From the NCBI GenBank assembly GCA_963732655.1, contig CAVTAI010000017.1, positions 248,001 through 312,000 on the forward strand: a stretch of 64,000 bases of DNA. Reading direction: 5' to 3'. Of this stretch, positions 39,089-48,380 are shown piece by piece (the stretch's first letter is position 1; each line of letters opens with the position of its first letter). Below the pieces are notes generated by a model. The model was not told the DNA's origin and searched no databases. It was given only the letters and a program-made list of their open reading frames with translations. Both the position numbers and the translations under genes were made by a program. The DNA is from CAVTWS01 sp963732655 (GTDB lineage: Bacteria; Actinomycetota; Acidimicrobiia; Acidimicrobiales; SHLQ01).

Positions 39089-39630
39089 GCGAGCTCGACG
39101 CCGCCGTGCCGACCGTTCGGGCGGCGCCGGCTGATTCCGGCACGCTCGAGCTCATCGTCCGCCGCCCGGCGGTCGGTGAGCGCGAGGTCGTCGAACGGGG
39201 CGAGCTGGACCTCGACCTGGGTCTGGTCGGTGACTCCTGGGTCGATCGTCCGAGCCGTCATTCGGCCGATGGCGGTCCGTACGTGCTGATGCAGCTCAAC
39301 GTCATGAACGCCCGTGCTGCCGCCGCGGTGGCCGGTTCCTCTGAGCCCGCCTCCTGGATTCCGGCCGGGGACCAGCTCTTCGTCGACCTCGACCTGTCGG
39401 CCGCGAACCTGCCGCCCGGCACCCGTCTGGCGATCGGCGAGGCGGTCATCGAGGTGACGGAGCAACCACACACGGGGTGCGCCAAGTTCACCGAACGATT
39501 CGGCCTCGAGGCCATGCGATGGGTGAACTCGCCGGTCGGTCGCGAGCTGAACCTCCGCGGGATCTGTGCACGGGTGCTAGAGCCGGGCGTCATCCAACGC
39601 GGCGATTCGGTGACCAAGGTGACCTCCTAG
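39085..39630 (+). CDS. MOSC-domain protein
   Basis: The 181-residue protein (TTG start overlapping the cyclophilin stop) matches stand-alone MOSC domains. LGLVGDSWVDRPSRHS follows the opening strands; later come GDQLFVDLDLSAANLPPGTR and EQPHTGCAKFTERFG, where the Cys is the conserved MOSC cysteine. MOSC domains bind sulfur or molybdenum cofactor; the substrate here is unknown. Confidence 0.82.
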   Translation: MSELDAAVPTVRAAPADSGTLELIVRRPAVGEREVVERGELDLDLGLVGDSWVDRPSRHSADGGPYVLMQLNVMNARAAAAVAGSSEPASWIPAGDQLFVDLDLSAANLPPGTRLAIGEAVIEVTEQPHTGCAKFTERFGLEAMRWVNSPVGRELNLRGICARVLEPGVIQRGDSVTKVTS

Positions 39631-39638
39631 ACCGAGCT

Positions 39639-40010
39639 TCAGCTCGGTTCGAGGAAGCCCCGTAGCACCAGGCGCATCGCCGCCTTCTGGTCGTTGGTCA
39701 ACCGCGGGTCGGTGTCGATCGCCGCCTCGAGGGAGGGAGTGCCGTTGACGCGGGTCGATGTCGCATCGTGATCCAACCCGGCAGCGTGAGCGAGCAGCGT
39801 CTCGGCCGAGAGGTTCAGCGCCTCGGCCAACGAACGGATCACCTTGACGGAAGGCTGGTGGAGCCCGCGTTCGACCTGGCTGAGGTAGGGGTTCGAGATG
39901 TTGGTCATCGCTGCCACCTCGCGCAGGGTCAGACGCGCCATCTGGCGTTGGGCGCGCAGGTAGTCGCCGAACGCCGAGGTCGGGGTGGTACGAGAGCGGG
40001 CCGCGGTCAC
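39639..40010 (-). CDS. XRE-family transcriptional regulator
   Basis: The 123-residue protein has an N-terminal Cro/C1 helix-turn-helix: FGDYLRAQRQMARLTLREVA, then NISNPYLSQVERGLHQPS (about 12-52), followed by a short helical tail. It overlaps the stop of fadB2 (GTGA) and is last in the PHA gene series, so it may sense or control PHA or acyl-CoA metabolism. That role rests on position only. Confidence 0.88.
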   Translation of the reverse strand: MTAARSRTTPTSAFGDYLRAQRQMARLTLREVAAMTNISNPYLSQVERGLHQPSVKVIRSLAEALNLSAETLLAHAAGLDHDATSTRVNGTPSLEAAIDTDPRLTNDQKAAMRLVLRGFLEPS

Positions 40011-40864
40011 GTCGCGTAGGTGTAGAAACCGCGGCCGGACTTGCGGCCCAGGTGACCGGCGGCGACCATTCGCTTGAGGAGCGGCGGCGGCGCGTGGTGC
40101 GCCTCGTTGTACTCGTGGTACATGACGTTGGCCACCGCCATGATGGTGTCGAGCCCGATGAGGTCGCACAGCTCGAGCGGACCCATCGGGTGGGCGCAGC
40201 CATGACGCATGCCGATGTCGATGTCCTCCTTGGTGGCGATGCCGGCATCGAGCATGGCGATGGCGCTCAGCAGGTAGGGCACGAGCAGGCGGTTGACCAC
40301 GAACCCGGCACGATCCCGTGTGTGGATGATGTGCTTGCCGAGCTGATCACGGGCAAAGGTGTCGGTCCGCGCGATGACGTCATCGTCGGTCGTCAGGCAG
40401 TACACGACCTCGACCAGCGGCTGCACCGGAGCCGGGTTGAAGAAGTGCAGCCCGAGGACCGACTGGGGCCGAGTGGTGACGGTCGCCAGGTCGATGATCG
40501 GGATCGACGACGTATTGGTGGCGATGATGGCGTCGGGGCCCAGCACCTTGTCGAGCATCCGGAAGGCGTCGGCCTTGAGGTCGAAGTCTTCGATGATGGC
40601 CTCGATGACGATGTCGCACGGTTCCATCGTCTGGAGGTCAGGTGCCACGGTCAGTAGGGCGATGGCGCGGTCGTGGACGACGTCGGTCATCTTGCCTTTG
40701 CTCAGGTTGCGAGCGAGCGAGGCGAGGATCCGCTCACGCCCCCGTTCGGCCAAATCAACGCTGGCTTCGGCGACGATGGTCCGCAGACCGGCTCGAAGAG
40801 CGACCTCGGCGATGCCGGCACCCATGGTGCCAGCACCGATGACGCCCACGCACTCGATGGTCAT
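40007..40864 (-). CDS. fadB2: 3-hydroxybutyryl-CoA dehydrogenase
   Basis: The 285-residue enzyme has the NAD-binding VGVIGAGTMGAGIAEVALRA, NTSSIPIIDLA and the signature LGLHFFNPAPVQPLVEVV with the catalytic His. The closing MGPLELCDLIGLDTIM and GRKSGRGFYTY are typical of this family. It interconverts acetoacetyl-CoA and (S)-3-hydroxybutyryl-CoA. Beside phaC and phasin it probably links fatty-acid oxidation and the PHA pool, although PHA synthases use the R isomer. The 171-bp leader holds GAGA-GTCC-TCTC and other small inverted repeats. Confidence 0.94.
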   Translation of the reverse strand: MTIECVGVIGAGTMGAGIAEVALRAGLRTIVAEASVDLAERGRERILASLARNLSKGKMTDVVHDRAIALLTVAPDLQTMEPCDIVIEAIIEDFDLKADAFRMLDKVLGPDAIIATNTSSIPIIDLATVTTRPQSVLGLHFFNPAPVQPLVEVVYCLTTDDDVIARTDTFARDQLGKHIIHTRDRAGFVVNRLLVPYLLSAIAMLDAGIATKEDIDIGMRHGCAHPMGPLELCDLIGLDTIMAVANVMYHEYNEAHHAPPPLLKRMVAAGHLGRKSGRGFYTYAT

Positions 40865-41035
40865 CGATGATGTCCTTGTCTGCGACAGTCAGGCGGCAGT
40901 CGCGCCCGAGCATGAGAGGTTACGTCCCGAGAGGACTCTCTCCTGTCGGCACAACACGACCCTAGATTGACCTTTGCTTGGGATACCAACCCACTCGGAT
41001 TCGGTCCGGCAAAGGGGACGACGGGGTGCGCTCGA

Positions 41036-41347
41036 TCAGCTCTTCTTGGCCTTGGACGCGCTGATCTTCTCGGCGGCCGGGGCGAGGGCCGACAGCAGCG
41101 ACCGGGCGAAGTCGCGCTGGGCGTCGAGCATCTTCTGGGCGAACTCGAAGCTGATGTCGAGTCCCTCGGCGGGGGTCGGCAGGTTGTCGAGACCAGGGAT
41201 CGACGGCACCTTGAGGTTGGCCGGGGTGATCGCGTCGACGGACTCGACCCAGCTGCGGACGCCTTCGAGGATGGCGTTGCTGCCGACGGCGTATGCGCTC
41301 AGCACCTGCTCCTGGGCGGCCTGGCTCAGTTCCTTGAGATCAGTCAT
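41036..41347 (-). CDS. Phasin-like PHA granule protein
   Basis: The 103-residue helical protein has the phasin look: an amphipathic stretch (AAQEQVLSAYAVGSNAI), a Pro-rich middle (VPSIPGLDNLPTPAEG), a second helix and an Ala/Lys tail (ISASKAKKS). Phasins coat PHA granules. AAGGAG precedes the ATG. Position directly downstream of phaC supports the call; sequence similarity alone would be weak. Confidence 0.78.
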   Translation of the reverse strand: MTDLKELSQAAQEQVLSAYAVGSNAILEGVRSWVESVDAITPANLKVPSIPGLDNLPTPAEGLDISFEFAQKMLDAQRDFARSLLSALAPAAEKISASKAKKS

Positions 41348-41404
41348 GTCGGGTCTCCTTCGGCGCGCCCCGCCGATCGGGACGGTTTACCAAACAGGAG
41401 GCTA

Positions 41405-41410
41405 ACTATA
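41405..41410 (-). promoter_or_regulatory. Candidate -10 element of the phasin gene
   Basis: On the minus strand TATAGT lies in an AT-rich patch about 58 bases upstream of the phasin ATG. The -35 region is weak. GTTT-ACC-AAAC (41385-41395) lies between it and the gene and could bind a regulator. Confidence 0.35.
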
Positions 41411-41459
41411 TCTAGCAGCCGACGCCACCTGACTCTGGGTCTTCCTCGGCACCCGTTTC

Positions 41460-41509
41460 GTTCTGGCAGGGAGATTGCACGTTCCGACGTGCAATCTCCC
41501 TGCCAGAAC
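41460..41509. repeat. Perfect 50-bp palindrome (23-bp arms, 4-base loop)
   Basis: Left arm 41460-41482 and right arm 41487-41509 are exact reverse complements around TCCG. It lies 41 bp downstream of the real phaC stop and upstream of the phasin promoter. There is no T-run, and the stem is much longer than in normal terminators. Confidence 0.97.
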
Positions 41510-41550
41510 AGACGTGAACCGGGCGACACCCCTGCGGCGGGCGGGACGCG

Positions 41551-43321
41551 TCAGGTGTGCACGTAGCGGCCGGGGGCGGGCTCGAGGGGCGGGTGATCCC
41601 GGCCGCCCGGAGCGCGGGCGGGAACCATCGAGCCGGCGGCGCTCGGCGATCCAGCGGGACCAGTCCTCCCACCACGTCTCGTCGTGCTGTTCGGCACCGG
41701 CGCGCCAGACCTCGGGGTCGGGGTCGATGGTGTCGTTCGTCCAGTGACGGGCTTTTGGCGACGGTGGACTGACGATGCCGGCGATGTGGCCGCTGGTGCT
41801 CAATACGAACCGATTCTCACCCCCGAGGAGGAGGGCGGTGCGATAGGCCGACGTCCACGGAACGATGTGGTCTTGGACCGCGGACAGCACGTAGCAGTCC
41901 TGGGTGACTCGCTCGGGTTTGATCCGCTTGTTGCGGATCTTGAACCGACCCTTGGCGAACTGGTTCTCGAGGTAGCAGCTGCGCAGGTACGTGCTGTGCA
42001 TCGTGGCCGGCATTCGCGTGCTGTCGGCGTTCCAGGCCAGGAGGTCGAACGCCGGTGGGCTTTCACCCTTGAGCCAGTTGCTGACGACGTAGTTGAAGAT
42101 GAGATCGTTGGCCCGGAGGGCATCGAAGGTCCTCGCCATCTCGGCCGCCTCGAGGAACCCCTTCTTGGCCATCGACTTCTCCAGGCGGGCCACCGTGTCC
42201 TCGTCGGTGAAGACGTCGAGGACGCCCGGATTCGAGAAGTCGGTGAGCGTGTTGAGGAACGTCGCCGTGTTGATGGCCGCCGAGCCCTCGTTGGCTTCGT
42301 GCGCCATGGCCATCGCAGTGAGGGTTCCGCCGAGGCACACGCTCAACGTGTTGACGGACTCCGCGTCGGTGATCTCACGAACGACCCGCACGGCGTCGAG
42401 CGGACCCTGGAAGAGGTAGTCCTCGAAGGTGGTGTCGGCCATCGATGCATCCGGGTTCCGGTAGCTGATGGCGAAACAGGTGTGGCCGTGGTCGAGGGCC
42501 CACTCGATCAGGCTGCGGCCGGGAGCGAGATCCATGATGTAGTACTTGTTGATCCAGGGCGGGCAGAGCAGGAGTGGGATCTCGTGCACCGAGTCGGTTC
42601 GCGGCTCGTACTGGATGAGCTCGATCAGATCGCTCCGGTAGACGACCTGGCCCGGCGTGGCGGCGGTGTTCCGACCGAGCTCGAAGCCTGACGAGTCGAC
42701 CTGTCGTGGCCACCCGCCGTTGTGGAGCACGTCGTTCACCATGTTTCGTAAGCCCGACACGACGCTGGCCCCGCGGGAGGCGATCGCCGTCTTCATGGCC
42801 TCGGGGTTCCCCAGCAGGGTGTTGGTCGGGCTCATCGTGTCGACGAGCATCTGAGCGGCGAACCGCGCCTTGCGATCTTCCCGTTGATCGAGGCCGGCGG
42901 CATCGACCAACGAGAAGACGAAGTCGGCCCACAGCAGGTAGTTCTGCATGAGCAAGAAGTACGCCGGGTTCGTCGTCCAGGTGTCGTCCGCGAAGCGCCG
43001 GTCTCGAGGATCCGGCTGCCGGGGCCCCGGGGCCGGCTGGCCGACCAGCCGCCGGGCCGCCGCCGCGGTCGCGGCCAGGCTTCCGGTGATGAATGACTGG
43101 GCGGCCCCGGCGACCAGTTCCGGATGGCGTGAGGCTTCGAGGGTGACGCGGGCGAGTGAGCGCCGGAAGGCAGACGGGTCGAACCGGTCGAGCACCACCT
43201 CGTTGATCCCCAGGAACTCGGCCGCGGAATCGAGGCCGTCGAGCACCGTGTTACGCACGCCGAGTGGGTCGGGGATGCCGGCGAACTCGTCATCGCCTGG
43301 AGCCGTACCGTTGAGGTCCAT
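41551..43321 (-). CDS. phaC: Class I-type PHA synthase, frameshifted near the 3' end
   Basis: About 590 residues. The lipase-like box is SVCLGG with the nucleophilic Cys; the catalytic Asp is in VLSAVQDHIVPW and the His in LSTSGHIAGIVSPP. WWEDWSRWIAER precedes a frame change at 41634-41643. The next frame reads GSMVPARAPGGRDHPPLEPA then PGRYVHT and stop, the usual PhaC C-terminus, so one extra base is likely. Without the correction the frame would run on through the palindrome. It polymerises (R)-3-hydroxyacyl-CoA. The ATG at 43321 follows AGGAGA. Confidence 0.92.
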
Positions 43322-43433
43322 CAGCTCTCCTGAGTCAGCGGGTGCCCGTGTCAACGACAGTGTCTCCGGTGGGCGGTGCGTTCGCAACCGTCGTGTCCAA
43401 CCCCGAACCCGGCTGGCGAGACCGTGACCGGAC

Positions 43434-44840
43434 TCAGCCAGGGTTGCTCCAGTCGATGCGCATGGCGGTGACGCCGGCGACGACACCCGTCACCGTGGCG
43501 AGACCGTAGGTCCACGCGAACGTGGCGGGCGAGAACGAACCCTCGACGATCGACGCCATCACGGAGATCCCGATCGCGGAGCCGATCTGGGCGCTCATGT
43601 TGAGCGAGCCTGACGCCAGGCCGAGGTCACCGTCACCGACCGAGTTGGCGACGGCGGTGCTGATCGACGGACGGGTCGCCCCGTTGCCGAGGCCCGCCAA
43701 CGCGGCGCCGGCGAGGACGAACGGGAGCGTGGTGGCCCGGGCGCCGACCGCGGAGGCCACGTTCCCGGCGGCGGCGACGACGAGACCACCCAGGACGAGC
43801 CGCCGACCACCGATGCGCGTGTGATGGCGCCCGGCCCACGCGGCACCCGCGGAGAAGCCGAGCGGCCGCGGGAGCACCACGAGGCTGATGATCCCGGCGC
43901 CGTACCCCCAGAATCGCTGAACCAGGAGCGGGGTGACCATGACGCTGCCCATGAACGATGCCTGCATGAGGGCCTGAGATCCGAGGGCGGACGCGACGGT
44001 AGGCCGGCGTAGCAACTCGAGGGGGAAGAAGGGCTCGGCGACCCGTTGCTCGATCAGCACGAAAGCGACGATCCCGATCGGGGCCAGCGCGGCGGCGACG
44101 ATCACGGCGGGGTGGCCGAGACCCCACACCGCGCCCCGGTTGGCGGCGACGACGAGGCCCGAGATGCCGATGCCGAGGCTTGTGGCTCCGGCCACGTCGA
44201 ACCGAACCCGTCGGCGTTCGGTCTCGCGGAGCACGAGCCACGCCGCCACGAGTGCCGCGGCGGCCAGCACCCCTTGCGCTACGAAGATGAGCCTCCAGCC
44301 GACCGCGTCGATCGCCGGTCCGCCGATGATGACCCCGAGCGCCGGCGTGAGTCCGGACACGCCGGAGTAGTAGCCCAGTGGGCGGGCGCGTTCGGTCGGC
44401 TCGAACGTGGCCATGAGCAGGGCCAGCGCCGCGGGGGCGGACAACGTGCCGAACGCTTGCGTGGCGACTCGCAGGGCGATCAGGGAGCCGATGTTCCAGG
44501 CCGCGCTGGTGGCGAGGGAACCGATGGCGAAGCCACCGATGCCGATGATGAACGTACGGCGATGGCCGATCAGGTCGCCCAACTTGCCGGCCATGGGGGT
44601 GAAGGCGGCGAGGGCCAGGAGCGGCGCCACGGTGATCCAGGTCGCGGTGCTGTAGCTGGTGTCGAGATCCTCGGCGATGGTGGGCAGGCTGGCCGACAGC
44701 ACCGTGATGGCGACCGACGCCGCGGCCACCCCACCGAGCGCCACCCCGAGCACCAGCCGCCGGTAGTCGGCTCGGTCGGCGATGGAGGCCCGCCAGCGAC
44801 CCGGCGAATGACGGGGCGGCGGCCGGCTGAGCCTCGTCAT
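43434..44840 (-). CDS. MFS transporter, DHA2-type multidrug exporter
   Basis: The 468-residue protein has 12-14 hydrophobic helices, an N-terminal SLPTIAEDLDTSYSTATWIT followed by MAGKLGDLIGHRRTF (the MFS motif A region), and the helix-5 stretch LGYYSGVSGLTPALGVIIGG with PALGVIIGGP (drug:H+ antiporter motif C). It should export small molecules with protons. The ATG overlaps the stop of ppx (ATGA), so the two are co-translated. Confidence 0.9.
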   Translation of the reverse strand: MTRLSRPPPRHSPGRWRASIADRADYRRLVLGVALGGVAAASVAITVLSASLPTIAEDLDTSYSTATWITVAPLLALAAFTPMAGKLGDLIGHRRTFIIGIGGFAIGSLATSAAWNIGSLIALRVATQAFGTLSAPAALALLMATFEPTERARPLGYYSGVSGLTPALGVIIGGPAIDAVGWRLIFVAQGVLAAAALVAAWLVLRETERRRVRFDVAGATSLGIGISGLVVAANRGAVWGLGHPAVIVAAALAPIGIVAFVLIEQRVAEPFFPLELLRRPTVASALGSQALMQASFMGSVMVTPLLVQRFWGYGAGIISLVVLPRPLGFSAGAAWAGRHHTRIGGRRLVLGGLVVAAAGNVASAVGARATTLPFVLAGAALAGLGNGATRPSISTAVANSVGDGDLGLASGSLNMSAQIGSAIGISVMASIVEGSFSPATFAWTYGLATVTGVVAGVTAMRIDWSNPG

Positions 44841-46510
44841 TGTCCAGGTGACGGGGCGGGCTGCGGTGATTGGGCCGGCTGAGGGGATTGGACTGGCTGA
44901 GGGGATTGGACGGCCTGCGGGGAGTGGGCTGGGCTCGCCACGACGATCTCTACCGGCCGATCCAGGGCGTGGGCGAGGAGCTCGCATCGCTCGTTGGCGG
45001 TGAACACCTCGAGGGCCGCGTCGGCACCGCGCTTGACCGTGGCCCCGACCTCGAGACCGGTATCGGTCACCCAAGCCGTGGCGCGCCGGACCCGGCCGTC
45101 GCCGCGCCGATCGAGGGCGATACCGACTCGCAGGAGCCCGGCCAGGACCCGGACGAGCTGTTGATCAGCAGTTTCGAGCCCGGCGAACTCGGCGTGTTTG
45201 GCCTTGGGTTCGCTGCGACGGTGGTAGCGGGCGACGAGCGCCATGATCTCGATCTCGCGGTCGGTGAAGCCGAGCAGCTGATCGGTGTTGCGGATGACGT
45301 AGTGGCTGTGCTTGTGGTGGGCGCCGTGGGAGACGAACAGCCCGACGTTGTGGAGGGCGCCGCCCGCCTCGAGCAGGTCGCGCTCGGCCACGCCGTATCC
45401 GTGGACGGCCACCAGGTCGTCGAACAGCTGCAACGCCAGGTCGGTGGCATGCTGCACGTGCGCTTCATCCTCGTGGAAGAGGACGGCGAGCCGGTCGACG
45501 CTGCGGCGTCGGATGTCGTCGAGGTGGTGAAAGCCGCGCCGGTTCGTTCGGAGACGATCGAACAACACGCCCTCGCGGAGGGCGAACTCGCTGACCGTCA
45601 TCTCGGCGATGGCGAAGGACTCGAAGATCTGCTCGAGCAACACGACCCCACCGACGATGATGTCGGCCCGGCGGGGGTCGAGTCCCGGAAGACGGGCACG
45701 CCGCTCGGTGGTGCCAGCCGCCAACACCTGCTCCACCACCTCGGCCAGCTCGGCCCGAGAGAAGGACCGGTTGTTCAGTGAGCGCACCTCTCGCCCAGCC
45801 CGGGCCTCGACCATCGAAGCAACGGCGCCGATGGTGCCCGAGCTACCTACCGCGATGTCGAAGCCGAACTCGCCCACATCGGCCGCCGCCGGCACGAAGA
45901 AGCTCGCCAACCAGCGCCGGGCCTCGCGGACATCCGCCGCCGAGGGAGTCCCTGACGAGAAGAACCGCTCGGTGAGCCGGATGGCGCCGACCTTGGTGCT
46001 TCGGGTGACGTGGAGCTCGTCGGCCCGGGCGACGACGAACTCGGTGCTCCCGCCGCCGATGTCGACCACCAGCGCCTGCCGGTCGAAGATCGGTACCGCC
46101 TGGACGACACCGAGGTGGATGAGTCGGGCCTCCTCGACGCCGGAGATCACGTCGACGCGCACGCCCGCTTCGGCCTGGGCCCGGCGGAGGAACTCGTCGC
46201 GGTTCGTCGCCTCGCGAACGGCGCTGGTGGCCACCGCCGCGATACGAGCGCCGTACCCGTCGGCGAGCCCCTTGAAACGGCGGAGCGCGGCGACGCCCCG
46301 ATCGATGGCGTCAGGCTGCAGGTGGTCGAGCTCACCGGCGCCGGAACCGAGGCGCACGGTCTCCTTCTCGCGGGTGAGCACCTCGAACCCGCCGCGCCGG
46401 TCCGGACGGGCGATCACCAGGTGGAAGGAGTTGGTCCCGATGTCGATGGCCGCCAGCGGAGCCTGGGTGGGGTGACCAGATGTCGACCGAGGCGCAGGCA
46501 TGACCACCAT
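44837..46510 (-). CDS. ppx: Exopolyphosphatase / pppGpp phosphatase (Ppx/GppA)
   Basis: The 557-residue protein starts with LAAIDIGTNSFHLVIARPD and has VVDIGGGSTEFVVA and VGSSGTIGAVASMV, the ATPase-fold phosphate loops of Ppx/GppA. The C-terminal HD-like helical domain includes LLEAGGALHNVGLFVSHGAH and HKHSHYVI. It hydrolyses polyphosphate and/or pppGpp. The tail is a low-complexity SPQP(A/V)Q repeat coded by 18-bp units. An ATG at 46501 is also possible. Confidence 0.93.
   Translation of the reverse strand: MVVMPAPRSTSGHPTQAPLAAIDIGTNSFHLVIARPDRRGGFEVLTREKETVRLGSGAGELDHLQPDAIDRGVAALRRFKGLADGYGARIAAVATSAVREATNRDEFLRRAQAEAGVRVDVISGVEEARLIHLGVVQAVPIFDRQALVVDIGGGSTEFVVARADELHVTRSTKVGAIRLTERFFSSGTPSAADVREARRWLASFFVPAAADVGEFGFDIAVGSSGTIGAVASMVEARAGREVRSLNNRSFSRAELAEVVEQVLAAGTTERRARLPGLDPRRADIIVGGVVLLEQIFESFAIAEMTVSEFALREGVLFDRLRTNRRGFHHLDDIRRRSVDRLAVLFHEDEAHVQHATDLALQLFDDLVAVHGYGVAERDLLEAGGALHNVGLFVSHGAHHKHSHYVIRNTDQLLGFTDREIEIMALVARYHRRSEPKAKHAEFAGLETADQQLVRVLAGLLRVGIALDRRGDGRVRRATAWVTDTGLEVGATVKRGADAALEVFTANERCELLAHALDRPVEIVVASPAHSPQAVQSPQPVQSPQPAQSPQPAPSPGQ
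44861..44930 (-). repeat. 18-bp tandem repeats coding the Ppx C-terminal tail
   Basis: Units start at 44861, 44879, 44897 and 44915 with a few mismatches. They encode SPQP(A/V)Q hexapeptides and end close to the stop codon. Confidence 0.85.
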
Positions 46511-46711
46511 CGTGCCCCATCGCGTTCACGTGGGTCGCACTCTGACGCGCCGTCCACCCGCACCGTGGCGGGCGAGGGGGGACCGTGAACACCGCCGTCG
46601 CCCATCCTGTCGGGGTGGGGCCGGTAGGTGGTGGCCCAGGACAACACGGCTCCCGTGGCTGCTCCTGCCCTCGGGGCTCTACGCTCGCGGCGTACCGAAC
46701 GAGGGGGCAGC

Positions 46712-48377
46712 ATGAGCGCTGACGTGGTCATCCGAGGGGGAACGGTGATCGACGGCACAGGCGCTCCCGGCCGTGTCGCCGATGTCGCCGTGACGGCGGG
46801 GCGCATTTCGGGCATCGGGTCGGGCCTGCAGGGCCGCACCGAGCTCGATGCCTCGGGACAGATCGTCGCCCCCGGCTTCATCGACATCCACACCCATTAC
46901 GACGCCCAGGTCTTCTGGGACCCGGCGCTCACGCCGTCGTGCCACCACGGCGTGACCTCGGTGATCGCCGGGAACTGCGGGTTCTCGATCGCCCCCACGC
47001 GTCCTCAGCATCGGGAGCTCATCGCCCGCACGCTCGAGAAGGTGGAGGACATGAACGTGGCCACGTTGGCCGCGGGCATCCCGTGGGACTTCGAGACCTT
47101 CCCCGAGTACCTCTCCTCAGTGGAGCGGCGGGGCACGATGCTCAACTACGGCGTGTACATCGGCCACACGGCGCTGCGGCTGTTCGTCATGGGCGACGAG
47201 GCGTACGAACGTGCGGCCACGCCCGACGAGATCGTCGCCATGTGCGCTGTGGTGGCGTCCGGGATCGATGCGGGCGCGGCCGGGTTCGCCACCACGCTGG
47301 CGCCGACCCACATGGGCGTCGATGGCAAGCCGGTCCCAAGCCGGCACGCCACCCGGGGCGAGCTCGATGCCCTCTTCGACGTCGTCGGGCAGCGCCGACG
47401 CGGCGTGGTCGCGGTGACCCCCGGTCAACAGCTGCCGCCGGGCGACCTGTACGACCTCCAACGCCGCATCGGCGTACCGATCACCTTCACCGCGTTGTTG
47501 ACCCAGCCCACCGGTTCCCACCGGCGGATCGCCGAGGCCAACGAAGTCGGATGGTCCGAAGGCGCCCAGGTGTGGCCCCAGGTCACGCCGCGGCCGCTGG
47601 TGTTCACCTTCAACATGATCGAGCCCTTCACCCTCAACCCCAATCCGGTCATGGCGGCGCTCGGGGCGGGCAGCGTGGAGGCCCGGCGCGATGCCTACGC
47701 CGATCCGGCGTGGCGGGCCAACGCGTGGGCGATGTTCTCCGAGATCGCCATGAAGACCCGGTGGGACACCTTCCGGGTGTCGGAGGCGGCCAACACGCCC
47801 GAGCTCGAGGGTCGACGCGTCGAGGAGCTCGCCGAGGAGCGCGGCTGCACGCCGTTCGACGTCGTGCTCGACATCGCCCTGGACCACGACCTGGCGACGG
47901 TGCGGTTCAGCTCGGCGCTGGCCAACGACGATCCCGAGGGCGTCGCCTACCTCCTCCTGCAGGAGCACTGCACGCTCGGTCTGTCCGATGCCGGCGCGCA
48001 CGTCGGCCAGCTCTGCGACGCCCCTCAAGCCACCGATTTCCTCGGGAACTGGATCCGTGAGAAGGAGCTGATGCCGGTGGAGACGGCCATTCGCAAGCTC
48101 TCGGGGATCCAGGCCGACCTGTTCGGGTTCGCCGATCGCGGCTACCTGCGCGAGGGCGCCCACGCCGATGTGGTGGTGTTCGACCTCGACACGATCGGAC
48201 CCGGTCCGACCCGGCGCGTGCCGCGACTTCCCCGCCGACGCCGAGCGGCTCACCGCCGATCAGCCGACGGGCGTGACGCACGTGATGGTCAACGGCTCGG
48301 TCGTCCGCCAGGACGGTGTGCCGGTGAGCGATCCCGGCCGACCCGGCCATATCCTCCGGCCCACGTCCAGGGCCTGA
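46712..48377 (+). CDS. N-acyl-D-amino-acid deacylase-type amidohydrolase, frameshifted near 48220
   Basis: The roughly 555-residue metal-dependent hydrolase opens MSADVVIRGGTVIDGTGAPG and has the metal-binding IVAPGFIDIHTHYDAQVFWD, then CHHGVTSVIAGNCGFSIAP. The C-terminal metal Asp is in LSDAGAHVGQLCD. After TIGPGPTRRV at 48215-48223 the next frame continues RDFPADAERLTADQPTGVTH and ends at 48377, so one extra base is likely. Family members deacylate N-acyl-D-amino acids or related amides. A paralogue lies at the window's right edge (63113). GAGGGGG precedes the ATG. Confidence 0.9.
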
Positions 48378-48380
48378 GCG

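Noticed and set aside
41460..41509. Ordinary rho-independent terminator for phaC
   Set aside because: No T-run on either strand and the stem is 23 bp with no mismatch. A role in ending transcription is possible, but it is not the standard kind.
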